This document shows positions 1 to 10,451 of a stretch of DNA of 64,000 nt, piece after piece. Position 1 is the first letter of the stretch. Every line of letters begins with the position of its first letter. The notes beneath the pieces were generated by a model. The model did no database searches. It was not told where the DNA came from and saw only the letters and a list, made by a program, of their open reading frames with translations. This stretch comes from Allolobophora icterica (taxonomy: Eukaryota > Annelida > Clitellata > Crassiclitellata > Lumbricidae), in assembly GCA_963556255.1 (NCBI GenBank), contig OY744604.1, forward strand, positions 78,770,197 through 78,834,196, given 5' to 3'. The translations under genes were made by a program, and so were the position numbers.

Positions 1-232
1 CATGCATTCTGTTGTGAGTGGCCTTCAGCCATCCGGCCATTATCATCCTCACGTGCACTTACTAACCTTAGTTAACCCTTCGTCGGGCGGGAAAAAAACT
101 ATACAACTAAGGGCGTGGGGTCAATTTTGACCCCACAGTAGTTATCATGCAATTCGAATAAAATAAGCACTTAGATTGCACGAGAAGGTCATTATTATTG
201 TTATTCACTGAAATGTTATTATTTGTTGTACT

Positions 233-690
233 TCCTCATGACGAGACGTCATGGCATGACGTTACGTCATGATGTCATGACGCCACATGCAACAAAAGGC
301 TTGTAATACTGTTCTTACCCTAATGTTTAGCGCCCTCAATAAAATATAATGACGCTTCCTCATGACAACACGTCATGACGTGACGTCATGACGTGTTGTC
401 ATGACGTGGTGTCATGACATGACGTCACGTCATGATGTCATGACGCCACATACAAACATAGGCTTGTAATGCTTTTCCTACACTAATGTTCAGCACCCTC
501 AATACAATATAATGACGCTTTCTCATGACATGACGTCATGACATGACGTCATGACGTGGTGTCATGACGTGGTGTCATGACATGACGTCACGTCATGATG
601 TCATGGCGCCACATACAAACATAGACTTGTAATACTATTCTTACCTTAATGTATAGGCTAGTGCCCTCAGTACAATGAAATGACGCTAGA
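233..690. repeat. Minisatellite rich in TGACGTCA palindromes
   Basis: About three tandem units of roughly 120-175 bp, starting near 233, 350 and 511. Each has a block built from catgacgtcatgacgtgg words, followed by a gccacatacaaacataggcttgtaat stretch and an aatgtt..gcgccctcaatacaatat stretch. It lies between the piggyBac left end and the transposase 3' end. The palindromic words match the CRE/ATF core TGACGTCA. Confidence 0.85.
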
Positions 691-735
691 ATGAACATAG
701 GAGACTGCTAGGAGCTTAGGAAAGTATTTCATCAA

Positions 736-1567
736 TCAGCAGAGAGACATGTCTGACAGAATATTTGACAGTAAAGTGGACAGTGCACACATTCTTATGA
801 CATGCCTTGCACACAGCCGTGGCTTTTTTGTCTGTCTGGGACAAACTTGGCAGCGACCTCGTTTCTTTGGAGGTTCCAGAGTGTCGTCTAACAGTCGTCC
901 TCTAGTCAGCCCATGCTGAGTTGCATCGCTTTTCCTGTAGCTCTTGGCAAAGATCTTTTTCCCAGCTTCTTGATGACGCTGTCTCACTGGAGCTTTGTCC
1001 ACATTCAATTTGTCATGAAGGACGTAAGCCTGAAGTGCGGGAATATCCAGCAGGTTGCAGAACGGCACTGCCTGCCGAAGGCTGGTTGAGAACTTCGTGC
1101 TGAATCATCTGGTCAGCCTAATCAACTACTTTGGGCTTGTTGTAGAAGTTGATAACCTCTGGAAGCTTCCTTGGTGTTTTGATAAAAGTTCCATTGGAGA
1201 TGTGCATAGTCAACAAGACGATGACCAGTTGTAAGAAAGCAATGACAAGTCGCCGGTCTCATTGAACCCGACGAAGGATGAGTACAATCTCGCGTCCTCA
1301 GGGAGAAACAAATTTTTTAGGCAAATCTACTCGATTAGTACGAATAGTACCAACCAAAGTAGATTTCTTTATCTTCAGAACATCTGTAGCTAGGGCCAGC
1401 GAGGTGCAAAAGTTATCAGTGGTAATGTTGCGACCTCCACATTCAAGAAGGTATATGAGCTGACGTTCAATGTTTCCTCCCAGATCTTTGGTTGAAGCTG
1501 CATCAGGGCTCTCTTTGCTGCAATAGGGCCTATATGCTGGCATTGTACATGTACTTCGTTTCAGCAT
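736..1567 (-). pseudogene. piggyBac transposase relic
   Basis: Read on the minus strand, 1567-1298 encodes the family signature GRNITTDNF followed by TLVGTIRTNR. Across a frame break, 1280-1070 retains a VINFYN-like stretch. 1068-736 then encodes FCNLLDIPALQAYVLHDK and a C-terminal Cys-rich tail, RGRCQVCPRQTKK...C..H. These are the DDE-domain end and C-terminal zinc-binding region of piggyBac transposases. Stops and frame changes separate the parts and the N-terminal half is not recognisable, so it is a dead copy. Function once: cut-and-paste transposition at TTAA. Confidence 0.88.
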
Positions 1568-2630
1568 CGCAGCACATCCATAACTTTATGCCGTATTTTG
1601 CCGGCTTTGACGAATTTTGTGCGGATTTTGCACCGACCTCGATATGGAGCGAGCCTTTCGCCAATTGTCAGGAATGGCCCTGGATCATAGGCGTAATTTG
1701 TAGGGGTACGAGGGTACCCGTACCCTACCCACTGTTTGGACTGGGGTACCGTACACCCCACTTTTTGAACATCAGTCAATATCTCATTATTGTACCTTCC
1801 CAGAGATTGCAGTCTCGGCCTTGCTTCGTATATGCAAAAAACTGGTACCCCCACTTTTTAGACCAAAGTTGCGCCTCTGCCCTTGAATCATTGCACCTTG
1901 AGTGTTGTGTAAAGAGTAACAATAAATAAGGAAGTAAAATTGTGGGCAATGTGCAACTTTAGACTGTCAAATGAGAAAGAAACATCAATAATCAGTAATG
2001 GGGTCAAAAATGACCCCATGACCTTAAGTGTATAAATGTCGTGTAATTTTTTGTCCATCTCAAATTCGCATGCAAACTCAACTGGAATACGCAGAGACAA
2101 CCAATGCAATAATTCTCGTGAAAATTCACGGCAGCCATTTCAGTTTTTGATATCGAACCATAGTTTGAAAATGCGCTCTGGGGTCATTTTTGACCCCACG
2201 CCCGACGAAGGGTTAAGACGCACCTCGTTTGAAGCTAAATGTAGGATGGTCTCGTTGACTATATATAGCAGTGTTCTTGTGTCTACAGGGAGACCGGTTT
2301 TAGTTAAGTAAGGCGTAAGACGTGCACTGGTTGTGTCACGCTTGTAAGTACCCTTTGTGGTCGTTTTCAGAGAGTGTACCCTGCGTGGTCGCTACTCATG
2401 TTTAATTGCCGGTTCTCGAGTTGTATCTTCCTTTGTGGAGTTTGTGCAGGCGTCTTCTTGGAGAGTCTGTCTTTTGACGTTTCGTTTTGTCTCGTATGTG
2501 TGAGTATCGTTTCAATTATGTACATAGTGTAAATATACGTTTTATCAATATTGCGAAAGTCTTTGTTTTTCTTGTCATTTCTCATATCATTCTAACTCAC
2601 ATTTCACCTCTAGACTAACAAGCTAACATA

Positions 2631-2643
2631 TGGGGGCTCGTCC
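2631..2643 (+). other. Primer binding site, tRNA-Pro type
   Basis: TGGGGGCTCGTCC begins two bases after the 5' LTR. It is complementary to the 3' end of tRNA-Pro including CCA, the same primer choice as murine leukaemia virus. This confirms the 5' LTR boundary and the element's orientation. Confidence 0.85.
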
Positions 2644-2761
2644 TTAAAATTCACCGTTTTCCGTTTTGTTAAATTGGAAATTTCAAAATTGGAAATTGTG
2701 TTTGCGTATTTGACGATTTTTGTTGGAAGTTGTACACGTTTTGTGTATACAACTTTGTACA

Positions 2762-5680
2762 ATGGCTACATTTGGGTCGGACACGTCGGTAACCGCTTCT
2801 CCGGTTGGGAGTGGCCTTCACTCTCCGGTGACTAAGCCTTTGAGTTTGGACGACATTTTCGATATGTCGTCTGACGAATTAAGGCTTGAATTAGAGAAAT
2901 TAGATCAGGACACTAGAGGCATGAGTAAGACTCAAATGCAGAAAATTCTTTCTAAATTTGTAACGCAGGAAAAGGAAGTGTTCGATTTTGGAGTTAGACC
3001 GCTAGAGATTGGGTCTCGGGAAGCGGTAGAAAAGACTGAATTGACCAAGTTGGAGAGTGACAGGGTTTTTCAATTGGAGAAATTGAGAATAGAGGAACGA
3101 AGGCGAGAGGCTGAAGACAGAAAGGCTGAAATGCAGGAAAAATTGAGAATGGAGGAGAGAGAACGAGTGAGGAAAGCGGAAATGGAGAAAATTCAGGCTG
3201 AACTGCAAGAGAAAGAGAGGCAGAGACAATATGAGTTAGAGCTAAAGCGCATCGAGGCTAAGGTTTTGAACCCAGGTCCCGAACAGGACAAAGATGTGTT
3301 TCGCATGGCTTCTGCCATCAAATTGGTCCCTAAATTTGACGAGACGAATATAGAGCATTACTTTGTTTCATTTGAGAAGGCTATGACTATTCATAAATTT
3401 TCAAGAGATAAATGGACTGCTTTGTTACACCCTCAATTAACTGGTAAAGCCCAACAGGTTTTTTCGGAGTTATCTCTTGAGGGTTGTAAGAATTATGACA
3501 CCCTAAAACAGGCTTTGTTGACTGCATTCGCTAGGGTGCCAGAGTTTTATAGGCAGAGCTTTAGAACTTTGGTTAAGGGTTCGCAGGAGACTTACTCTGC
3601 TTTCGCTTTCCGCTTGGCGTTACCTTTTCAAAGGTGGCTGGAAGGTGAAGGTGCGTTTAATGACTTGACTAAGGCCTTTGAAGTCTTTAAACTTGAGCAA
3701 TTTGTGACTTGCTTGCCTGTTGAAATCCATAGATGGATAATTGACAAAAAACCCGCGACAGTTTCAGACGCCGCGAAGTTGGCAGACGAATTTGCTATTC
3801 TATATAAGCCTTTCCCTGCGCATGCTTCTGTCTTGCATTCAAATGATGAAAAACGGGAAAATTTTGGATTTGGTCGTGATTCGGGTCGTGGAGCTGAAGT
3901 CCATTGGTCGCCGAAAAATTTTCGTAAAGAGGGCCAATTTCAATTTCACAAGTCATTTGAGTCCCAGATTGTTTGTACTTACTGCGGTAAATCTAATCAT
4001 GGAGTTTCTTCATGTTATAAATTACATCCAGAATTGAGGCCAAAACGGGATTTCGCTGCTCAGCAGAACACCAGTCCTAAGAATGTAGGATTGGTCACGG
4101 GCGTAGATATGTCTGTACAAGTGAAGGATGGGCCGACTAAAATGGTCGACGCTGGCTACTTGTCATTCTGTTCGTCTGGCTATGTGTATACGCCCACTGG
4201 ACTTTCTCGCAATATTGTTGTGCTAAGAGATACTGGTTCTTTGCAAAGCTTGGCTAGCAAGGAATTATTGCATGCTAATGAGTTCTGTAACACCGGTGAG
4301 GTTCGCCTTATTAGAGGTATTTCGGGTGTCACGCTTCGTGTGCCTTTGGTTGAAATTCGAGTTGAGTCTAAATTTGCTAACGGCACTATCTTATGTGGGT
4401 TGGTAGACCATTTGCCACCTGGCATTCACGTTCTAATTGGTAACGACTTGGATAGTCCACAAGATGAGATAAATGTGGGAGTGACTACGCGCGCTCAAGT
4501 TAAATTGACCGATTCTGGCTCTTTACCTGTGTCGCATACTCAATCTGTAGAAGATAAGTCTGCTGATATAAATGTGCAGTTAGACGTAGACTTGAGTGCC
4601 TTATTCAAAGAGTCTACTGCAGTGCATGATGATTTAACCAATGTAGAGTCGCGTGTTGATTGTACGCCTACACTTGATGTCGTTTTGGTTGTGCCTGCAA
4701 GTGTGAATGTGTCTGAGTCGCCTAAATTAGAAGAGGTGGTCGCAAATAGTCCTTTGGATTTTGTGCAACGGGATGAATTGCTGGGTATGCCTAGTACGTT
4801 TAATGGTGTGTTTAGCGATGTACCTGGCAAGACTTCACTTATTGCACACCGTATTGAGTTGATACCTGATGCACGACCAGTACGGCAGACAGCCTATCGG
4901 TTGCATCCTGAACGTATGGCACAGGTAGACAAAGAGATTAAAGGCCTAATTGAAGAGGGCATTATAGAGGAGTCCGAAAGTGCGTGGGCTTCGCCTATTG
5001 TACTTGTACCTAAATCAGATGGGTCTTTGCGGCTGTGCACAGACTTTCGTAAGTTGAATGCGCAGAAGGTCGAGTCTTTGCTAAGATTTCCGCGTCCTGA
5101 AAATAAGAAGCAGGTTCAATCTTTTCTGGGTTTGGCTGGTTATTACCGCAAGTTTCTGCCGCATTACTCTCAGTTAACGTTACCTCTTACTTTGTTACTT
5201 AAGAAAGGTCACCGGTTTACTTGGTCTCCTGAGGCTGAGAATGCATTCATTGATTTGAAGTCTAGGATGGCTTCACGGCCTATACTTAAACCGCCAGATT
5301 TTGACAAACCCTTTTATTTGGCTGTAGATGCTTCGTACTTTTGTTTGGGAGGTTGTCTATTTCAGATAACGGACGAGATGGAACACCCGGTCTGCTACCT
5401 GAGTCGGAAGTTGAGTTCGGCTGAAGTACGCTATTCGACAATTGAGAAGGAGGCACTTGCGCTGGTGGTCGGTGTACGCGCGTTCAGCGTGTACTTTGGT
5501 TCCGCTCCAGTGGTTGTCTATACGGACCATAGTTCACTACAGTTCATAAATCGCATGGCTCCTTCGAATGCGAAACTTTTCCGATGGAGTCTTGAACTCC
5601 AACAATACTCCTTGAACATTAAGCATCGGCGTGGTCGAGACAATGTGTTACCAGACATATTAAGTCGCCCCTCAGTTTAA
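2762..5680 (+). CDS. Gag-pol polyprotein with RT core deleted, no integrase
   Basis: The frame is open for 972 codons from the ATG at 2762; upstream in-frame codons lack ATG. In order: a charged coiled coil (about residues 95-180, rich in E, R, K and Q); a retroviral/SCAN-like gag region (about 190-370); a CX2CX4HX4C zinc knuckle (CTYCGKSNHGVSSC, near 415); an aspartic protease-like DTG in VLRDTGS (near 495); the RT N-terminus from RPVRQTAYRLHPERM to LCTDFRKLNA; then directly the RT thumb (FPRPENKKQVQSFLGLAGYY) and RNase HI (DAS, EKEALALV, YTDHSSL, DILSRPS). The RT palm with the YxDD active site is missing, although the frame is kept. The ORF ends after RNase H, and only about 195 bp precede the 3' LTR. 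It cannot reverse-transcribe unaided. An intact ORF with near-identical LTRs suggests mobilisation in trans. Confidence 0.9.
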   Translation: MATFGSDTSVTASPVGSGLHSPVTKPLSLDDIFDMSSDELRLELEKLDQDTRGMSKTQMQKILSKFVTQEKEVFDFGVRPLEIGSREAVEKTELTKLESDRVFQLEKLRIEERRREAEDRKAEMQEKLRMEERERVRKAEMEKIQAELQEKERQRQYELELKRIEAKVLNPGPEQDKDVFRMASAIKLVPKFDETNIEHYFVSFEKAMTIHKFSRDKWTALLHPQLTGKAQQVFSELSLEGCKNYDTLKQALLTAFARVPEFYRQSFRTLVKGSQETYSAFAFRLALPFQRWLEGEGAFNDLTKAFEVFKLEQFVTCLPVEIHRWIIDKKPATVSDAAKLADEFAILYKPFPAHASVLHSNDEKRENFGFGRDSGRGAEVHWSPKNFRKEGQFQFHKSFESQIVCTYCGKSNHGVSSCYKLHPELRPKRDFAAQQNTSPKNVGLVTGVDMSVQVKDGPTKMVDAGYLSFCSSGYVYTPTGLSRNIVVLRDTGSLQSLASKELLHANEFCNTGEVRLIRGISGVTLRVPLVEIRVESKFANGTILCGLVDHLPPGIHVLIGNDLDSPQDEINVGVTTRAQVKLTDSGSLPVSHTQSVEDKSADINVQLDVDLSALFKESTAVHDDLTNVESRVDCTPTLDVVLVVPASVNVSESPKLEEVVANSPLDFVQRDELLGMPSTFNGVFSDVPGKTSLIAHRIELIPDARPVRQTAYRLHPERMAQVDKEIKGLIEEGIIEESESAWASPIVLVPKSDGSLRLCTDFRKLNAQKVESLLRFPRPENKKQVQSFLGLAGYYRKFLPHYSQLTLPLTLLLKKGHRFTWSPEAENAFIDLKSRMASRPILKPPDFDKPFYLAVDASYFCLGGCLFQITDEMEHPVCYLSRKLSSAEVRYSTIEKEALALVVGVRAFSVYFGSAPVVVYTDHSSLQFINRMAPSNAKLFRWSLELQQYSLNIKHRRGRDNVLPDILSRPSV

Positions 5681-5875
5681 ATGTACGAACTGTCCTTATA
5701 TTTCTACGGACTGTCAGTCTCTTTTGTTACGCCTACATAGATGATTCTCTTTTTGTGTTGTAAACGTTTTAGTGGACTGTTATGTTGTTGAACTTTCGAG
5801 ATTGTTTATATTCATGTACATTTGTAGTTGTTGCATGGTCGGAAACACTCTTAATGTTTCCTCTTTTTCGTTGTC

Positions 5876-6353
5876 TGTTGTGAGTGGCCTTCAGCCATCC
5901 CGCCATTATCATCCTCACGTGCACTTACTAACCTTAGTTAAGACGCACCTCGTTTGAAGCTAAATGTAGGATGGTCTCGTTGACTATATATAGCAGTGTT
6001 CTTGTGTCTACAGGGAGACCGGTTTTAGTTAAGTAAGGCGTAAGACGTGCACTGGTTGTGTCACGCTTGTAAGTACCCTTTGTGGTCGTTTTCAGAGAGT
6101 GTACCCTGCGTGGTCGCTACTCATGTTTAATTGCCGGTTCTCGAGTTGTATCTTCCTTTGTGGAGTTTGTGCAGGCGTCTTCTTGGAGAGTCTGTCTTTT
6201 GACGTTTCGTTTTGTCTCGTATGTGTGAGTATCGTTTCAATTATGTACATAGTGTAAATATACGTTTTATCAATATTGCGAAAGTCTTTGTTTTTCTTGT
6301 CATTTCTCATATCATTCTAACTCACATTTCACCTCTAGACTAACAAGCTAACA
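5876..6353 (+). repeat. 3' LTR (478 bp)
   Basis: Begins TGTTGTGAG and ends AGCTAACA. Apart from the piggyBac insertion it matches the 5' LTR with one substitution noticed. Contains ctatatata near 5984 and the empty piggyBac target ttaa at about 5938-5941. The stretch just upstream is pyrimidine-rich rather than a clear polypurine tract. Confidence 0.92.
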
Positions 6354-6510
6354 ACATCCATACATGTATATATGAATGAATTCAAAAACAACACCATGAA
6401 TACATACTCACGTGTACATGTAGGCATATAAACACAGGCAAAGGCACACACATGCATAAATGGATACATGCACGGGAGCATACAAACATACATAAATGAA
6501 TACAAACATT
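6354..6510. repeat. Compound TACATGCA-type microsatellite
   Basis: Degenerate runs of tacata, catgca and acataaatg words follow the 3' LTR. Similar tracts occur at 8640-8720, 18845-18915, 25430-25630, 27290-27320, 27655-27730 and 29445-29550. No coding potential. Confidence 0.75.
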
Positions 6511-8640
6511 TGTAACAAGACACTGCTGTCACTGTAGAACCTTTTACCCATTCATTTTACCTGAACCGTTTCTTTCATTTGAAGCACAGGCCGTGACCAT
6601 TCTGCGTGTTTAAATTAGATCGCCTTTTTGCACGCACTATGGCATAGATGAATCTTATAGGCCTACACTGTGTACCACTGAAAAACGCTACTTTTATTGC
6701 CACTATAATCTTAACTTTGCATTATTAGTCCTTTGTTTTGGATTACGATTACGATATGTTCATGCTGTGTTGCTATGTGTACAATTTCTCCACGGCACTT
6801 GTAGCACAGTGGTCCTTTCTATTAACGCGCTGTGTATGTAATCGAAAGATTTCTGGTTCACGTCTGGTTGTCGTATTCCGTCTTAAGAACCTGAGCAATT
6901 ACTTGCGCACCCGTGCCTCTGTCACCAAGCAGGAATTAACACCTCTCTCGCGTTCCAGTTGGGACAAGGGAGTCTTACTTAATTTTGCTTACTTATTACA
7001 CGTCTTGTATAAGCTTAATAGCCAAATACTAAGTCCATTTCGAAATGCCAAAACATCTCTTCAAATGCCAGATAAAGATACAGCCTGAATGCTGACGACT
7101 TTCTTGAAGACACTAATTTTCAGTTATGTTACTGTTGTGCATCATCAGTTTTGTAAAAACAGATCTTGTTTATCAGTACATTGTTAACGTTATTCGACGT
7201 CTCTTGAGTTTACTCTTTGATAACAATCTGATTGAAAACCCTTCCATAGCAGTAACATTTTATTCCATTCAATAATTTTGCTTACTTGTTACACGTCTTG
7301 TATAAGCTTAATAACCATTAATTTGGAGTATTGTGTGCAGGTGTGGTGCCCATATTTGAGACAGGATATAGAAAAACTAGAGAAGATACAAAGGAGAGCA
7401 ACGAAGATGATCAAAGGATTCGACAAACTGGCATATAAAGAAAGACTGAGGAGATGCGGGCTGACAACATTGGAGAAAAGAAGAAATAGAGGAGATTTAA
7501 TAGAGACATTCAAGATAGTGACAGGAAGAGATAAAATACCAGCACAAAGGCTCTTTAAATTCTCAAGTAACGACAGAACTAGATGGCACAACTACAAGAT
7601 TGTAAAAAAATCAGCCGGGACAATAATGCAAAGATTCTTCTGTGCCAGAGTAGTAAACAATTGGAATAAGCTGGAAGAGGGGGCTGTGACTGCGGACTAG
7701 GTTATTGCATTTAAGAAGAAACTTAACAAACTTGGATATTAGAACGAGGTGCAATTGCGAGGAGGATCGAGAGAGTGGCTCTGACACAGATGCAAGTCTT
7801 CTGAGCAACTTAAAAACCTGTTATGTTATGTTATGTTAATACAGTAACTGGACTTACACGTATTTCTTTCGTTCTGTCACGCAATATAGAAATGAAACGG
7901 GTTGTTTGTGCCGAAAATTGGGTAACAACTTTTTTGGCACAGTTTCGTAAAAAGCTTTTTGAAACGTGTTAATTTGTTTTTTTACCTATAAACTGGACTC
8001 TTTTATCGGTTCACTCTGTTGGCCAACATTGATGTATGGTTGTTGCTCTTTGCCTTTTTAAAAGCACATGCTCAGCCTGGGATATAGCACACAAGGAAGT
8101 CTTTCAGGGGATTTTTCAGAAATTTCCATTGGGGGATATTTTGAAAGACACATTTTTCGCGCGTAATTTTAAGTCAAAACAATGAGTCAGAGAAACTACA
8201 CAAAGGACATATATTCTAATTAATTGAACTTTCAAGCAGTCAAATTATTAAAATAAAACAAATTATCAAAATGAAGCAAATAACATGTGTAATTTTGTAC
8301 AGAATCATTTCAAGTTTAATAACAAGCATTGCACAACTGCAGACAAGAACAAAAAATAGAATAGCACTGATTGCTGAAACAGGATAAATGTTAATTAAAG
8401 AAACTAGAGAAAATTATCAGCTTCTCTGGTGGGACAAAAAAGGGCAAAATTCACACGTGGGAAAACAAGCAAGTACGGTACTGATGGAGAATTTAAGAGG
8501 GTGGTGGGGAATTGCTCCACCAGTTAACATGTGAAAAAATGCGTTGGAGTCGTTTGCAAACTTTTTCGGAAGTTCAGATGAGTAGAGATCATATCATGCA
8601 GCTTAGGTTTAAGACTTTTTAACACCTGCTGTCACTTATT
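6511..8640. other. Upstream flank module of gene A (duplicated)
   Basis: Noncoding sequence matching the flank upstream of gene B. For example, 'caggccgtgaccattctgcg' and 'cctacactgtgt.ccac' near 6590-6670 recur near 29775-29870. 'cgaaatgcca.a' at about 7040 recurs at 31500. The 'gtttcgt...gtgttaatttgtttt' block at 7940-7980 recurs at 31895-31945. A LINE fragment interrupts it at 7325-7840. About 40 bp (attttgcttacttattacac...) is repeated directly near 6980 and 7275. I see no gene in it. Confidence 0.65.
7325..7840 (+). mobile_element. LINE 3' end, RT C-terminal fragment
   Basis: The plus frame encodes LEYCVQVWCPYLRQDIEKLE, KIQRRATKMIKGF and later RFFCARVVNNWNKLEE. This is the region after the reverse transcriptase in many non-LTR retrotransposons. 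A stop (tag near 7698) interrupts the frame before a final AFKKKLNKLGY. It ends in a (TTATG)n tail at about 7821-7838. The copy is 5'-truncated with no catalytic domain, so inactive. Confidence 0.82.
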
Positions 8641-8764
8641 ACGTACATTCCTGTATGCATGTAGATATGTACGTTCGTGTGTATGTATGTTTGCAAGCAT
8701 GCATATCTATGTAAGTATGTATCTTTGCATCCTCGATACAGTGTATATTGTCAGAGTCCGTTAA

Positions 8765-9105
8765 GAAAGTGGTGTTCATCCGGCTTCCTGTTTCACCGGC
8801 TTCCTGTTTCACAGCGCATCTCCTATCGAGTTGCTGCACTTATTTCACGGTGCCTTCTTGGCTGTGTTCCATCATACCTGTCTGATCTTTGTCGCCTGTC
8901 TCTGACCTTGCAGCCCGTCGAACTCTCAGCTCTTCGGCAAGGGGGGAGCTTTTGTTCCCGCGCGTTCACACTGCAATTAGACAGTGTCGGGCCTTTTCGG
9001 TTGTGGGCCCTCCATCTGGAATGACCTCCCTCTAGACCTGCGCTTGCTGCCTCGGTTAAACTTGCATGCTTTATGTAAGTCCCTCAAATCACCCATGATA
9101 AAAAT
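8765..9105 (+). mobile_element. CR1/L2-like LINE C-terminal fragment
   Basis: Translated pieces give LPVSQRISYRVAALISRCLL, GCVPSYLSDLC and, in another frame, VGPSIWNDLPLDLRLLPRLN. This is the conserved C-terminal pattern (HWLPV..RI.YK..., AP.YL.DL, GP..WN.LP..LR) of CR1/L2-type LINE ORF2 proteins. Frames are broken. It follows a short TACATA microsatellite (8640-8720). The 9106-9390 stretch after it shows nothing recognisable. Confidence 0.78.
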
Positions 9106-9394
9106 CATTCAGTCAACGGCACCTTGTCTTAACTTCATTTTTTTCTTCCAGTTAGTTCGTTATTTTAATGAGAATCGACGCTCCTTCAATTCAGTTGCAG
9201 GGTTGCAACTATTTTGCACTACTTTACGTTTAAGAAATATATCCCTATGTTAGTAGTGATAACCTGTAGTTTTACACATTTTAACCATTCTGCTCTCTAG
9301 CCGAGGCACCCCTAGAGCACGTCTACAGCACCCTTCAGATATTGCACATGAACGCCGACCAATCTTGTAGGCCTTGTAGGCCGCATCCCCAAGT

Positions 9395-9790
9395 TTGGAA
9401 GAGTGTCTGCGTACTTCAAGGTTGTTTTTAACTGGCTCCCCTACCCACAGCGCATCACCTACTGAATCTCTGCCTTGGTACGGCGGTGCTTTGAAAGCTT
9501 GGCCCCTCCAAACCTGCGGGAGCTTTGCTGTCCCACCTCATGCTCGCAGCGCCGCTGCTCTCTCCGCGCAGCTGCGCAAGCTGAACTTGTTCCCCGCGCG
9601 CTGACAGCCATAAAGGCAGCACCTTGCCTTCTCGGTGGCTACCCCATGACCTGGTATGTGCTCCCTACCAAGCTCCGTCAAATGCCGATTGGTCATTTCA
9701 CCCTGTTTCTTACCGTCCTCAAAGCTGCGTTATTCGATCGTGGTTGGGCTGGGAGTGCAATCTTGAAGGGGTGTTATATAAAACTGCTTT
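9395..9790 (+). mobile_element. CR1/L2-like LINE C-terminal fragment
   Basis: Encodes YPQRITY, then RRCFESLAPPNLRELCCPTS, then FLTVLKAALFDRGWAGSA in shifting frames, with stops. It ends 'gtgttatataaaactgctttaataataat', the 3' tail form (gcgc/tgttatataaa + microsatellite) shared by several LINE ends in this window. Dead, 5'-truncated. Confidence 0.78.
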
Positions 9791-9823
9791 AATAATAATA
9801 ATAATGACAATAATAATAATAAT

Positions 9824-9897
<74 letters not shown>

Positions 9898-10025
9898 TAA
9901 TAATAGTAATAATAATAAGGCGTCCATGACAGCTTCTAACGTAATTTTCGATTCCTGAGAGATTACACTTACGTCGGGTAAAAAAACTGTTGGCAGCTGA
10001 AAATAATAATAATAATAATAGTAAA

Positions 10026-10063
<38 letters not shown>
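9791..10063. repeat. (AAT)n microsatellites in two blocks
   Basis: Nearly pure AAT runs at 9791-9918 and 10001-10063, separated by 80 bp of unique sequence, with a short third run at 10171-10185. They extend the tail of the preceding LINE fragment. Poly-Ile/Leu/Tyr reading frames here are artefacts. Confidence 0.9.
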
Positions 10064-10451
10064 CAAAAACTCGCTCGGCCGTTCCAGGAATAATTTTTTC
10101 TTCTTTTATATGTCTCTGGACAATTTTTATCTACCTGGGGGATCCTTGATACCCCGGGGCTAAAAAAAAAAATAATAATAATAATGAAAATCGTAGATTT
10201 AAAATTTGCGCGCAAACATCCACCAATCAGAAGGCGTATATTTAATACACATGGAAACGCCAGCTATTCCGAAACATATCAGCTACCTGATAACTCAGAG
10301 AAAATCCGCGCCTTAACGCGGAAAATCCATCAAGCAATAACAAACAAGTCAACAACAAGACTAATCGATAAGACATCAAACAAATCCATAATAAGAACTC
10401 GCGTTTACTCAGCATTTGGGAAAAATTATAATTATTCACAGTAGACTATTC

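Larger units (their letters stand above)
76..2212 (-). mobile_element. piggyBac-type DNA transposon no. 1
   Basis: The element sits between duplicated TTAA sites (72-75 and 2213-2216) and has terminal inverted repeats CCCTTCGTCGGGCG. The empty site, ccttagttaagacg, is preserved in the 3' LTR. Next to each TIR lies a short palindrome (TGGGGTCAATTTTGACCCCA on the left, TGGGGTCAAAAATGACCCCA on the right). A similar one lies at about 1997-2018. A broken piggyBac transposase lies on the minus strand. TTAA targeting and CCC...GGG ends are diagnostic of piggyBac. A segment at about 1688-1880, with the loose inverted ends ggcgtaatttg and caaagttgcgcc, may be a nested MITE. Confidence 0.93.
10..2628 (+). 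repeat. 5' LTR, split by piggyBac
   Basis: The LTR begins TGTTGTGAGTGG at 10, runs to the TTAA at 72-75, and resumes at 2217 with agacgcacctcg. It ends with ...agctaaca at 2628. The uninterrupted order is seen in the 3' LTR at 5876-6353. The segment contains a TATA-like ctatatata near 2260. Confidence 0.9.
10..6353 (+). mobile_element. Gypsy/Ty3-like LTR retrotransposon, internally deleted
   Basis: Two direct LTRs flank one long ORF. The 3' LTR is 478 bp. The 5' LTR is the same sequence split by a piggyBac insertion. A primer binding site follows the 5' LTR directly. The ORF carries gag, zinc knuckle, protease-like, partial RT and RNase H regions but no integrase, so the copy is non-autonomous. 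Apart from the insertion I saw one LTR difference (ccggcc versus cccgcc near the start), which suggests recent insertion. No perfect target duplication is visible: the 5' flank ends gcattc and the 3' flank starts acatcc. Only nine bases of 5' flank are in the window. Confidence 0.9.

Noticed and set aside
233..660. Possible CRISPR-like array (regular repeats)
   Set aside because: Repeats are palindrome-rich tandem units with no unique spacers, inside a eukaryotic piggyBac element.
1492..1929. 145-codon plus frame in piggyBac no. 1
   Set aside because: Partly antisense to the transposase relic and spans a likely nested MITE; no domain.
2367..2585. Identical 72-codon minus-strand ORFs in both LTRs (also 6092-6310)
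   Set aside because: They are identical only because the LTRs are; antisense, no known domain, no independent support as a gene.
9624..10215. Long reading frames of poly-Ile, poly-Leu or poly-Tyr
   Set aside because: Produced by (AAT)n microsatellites; all frames and both strands are open there.
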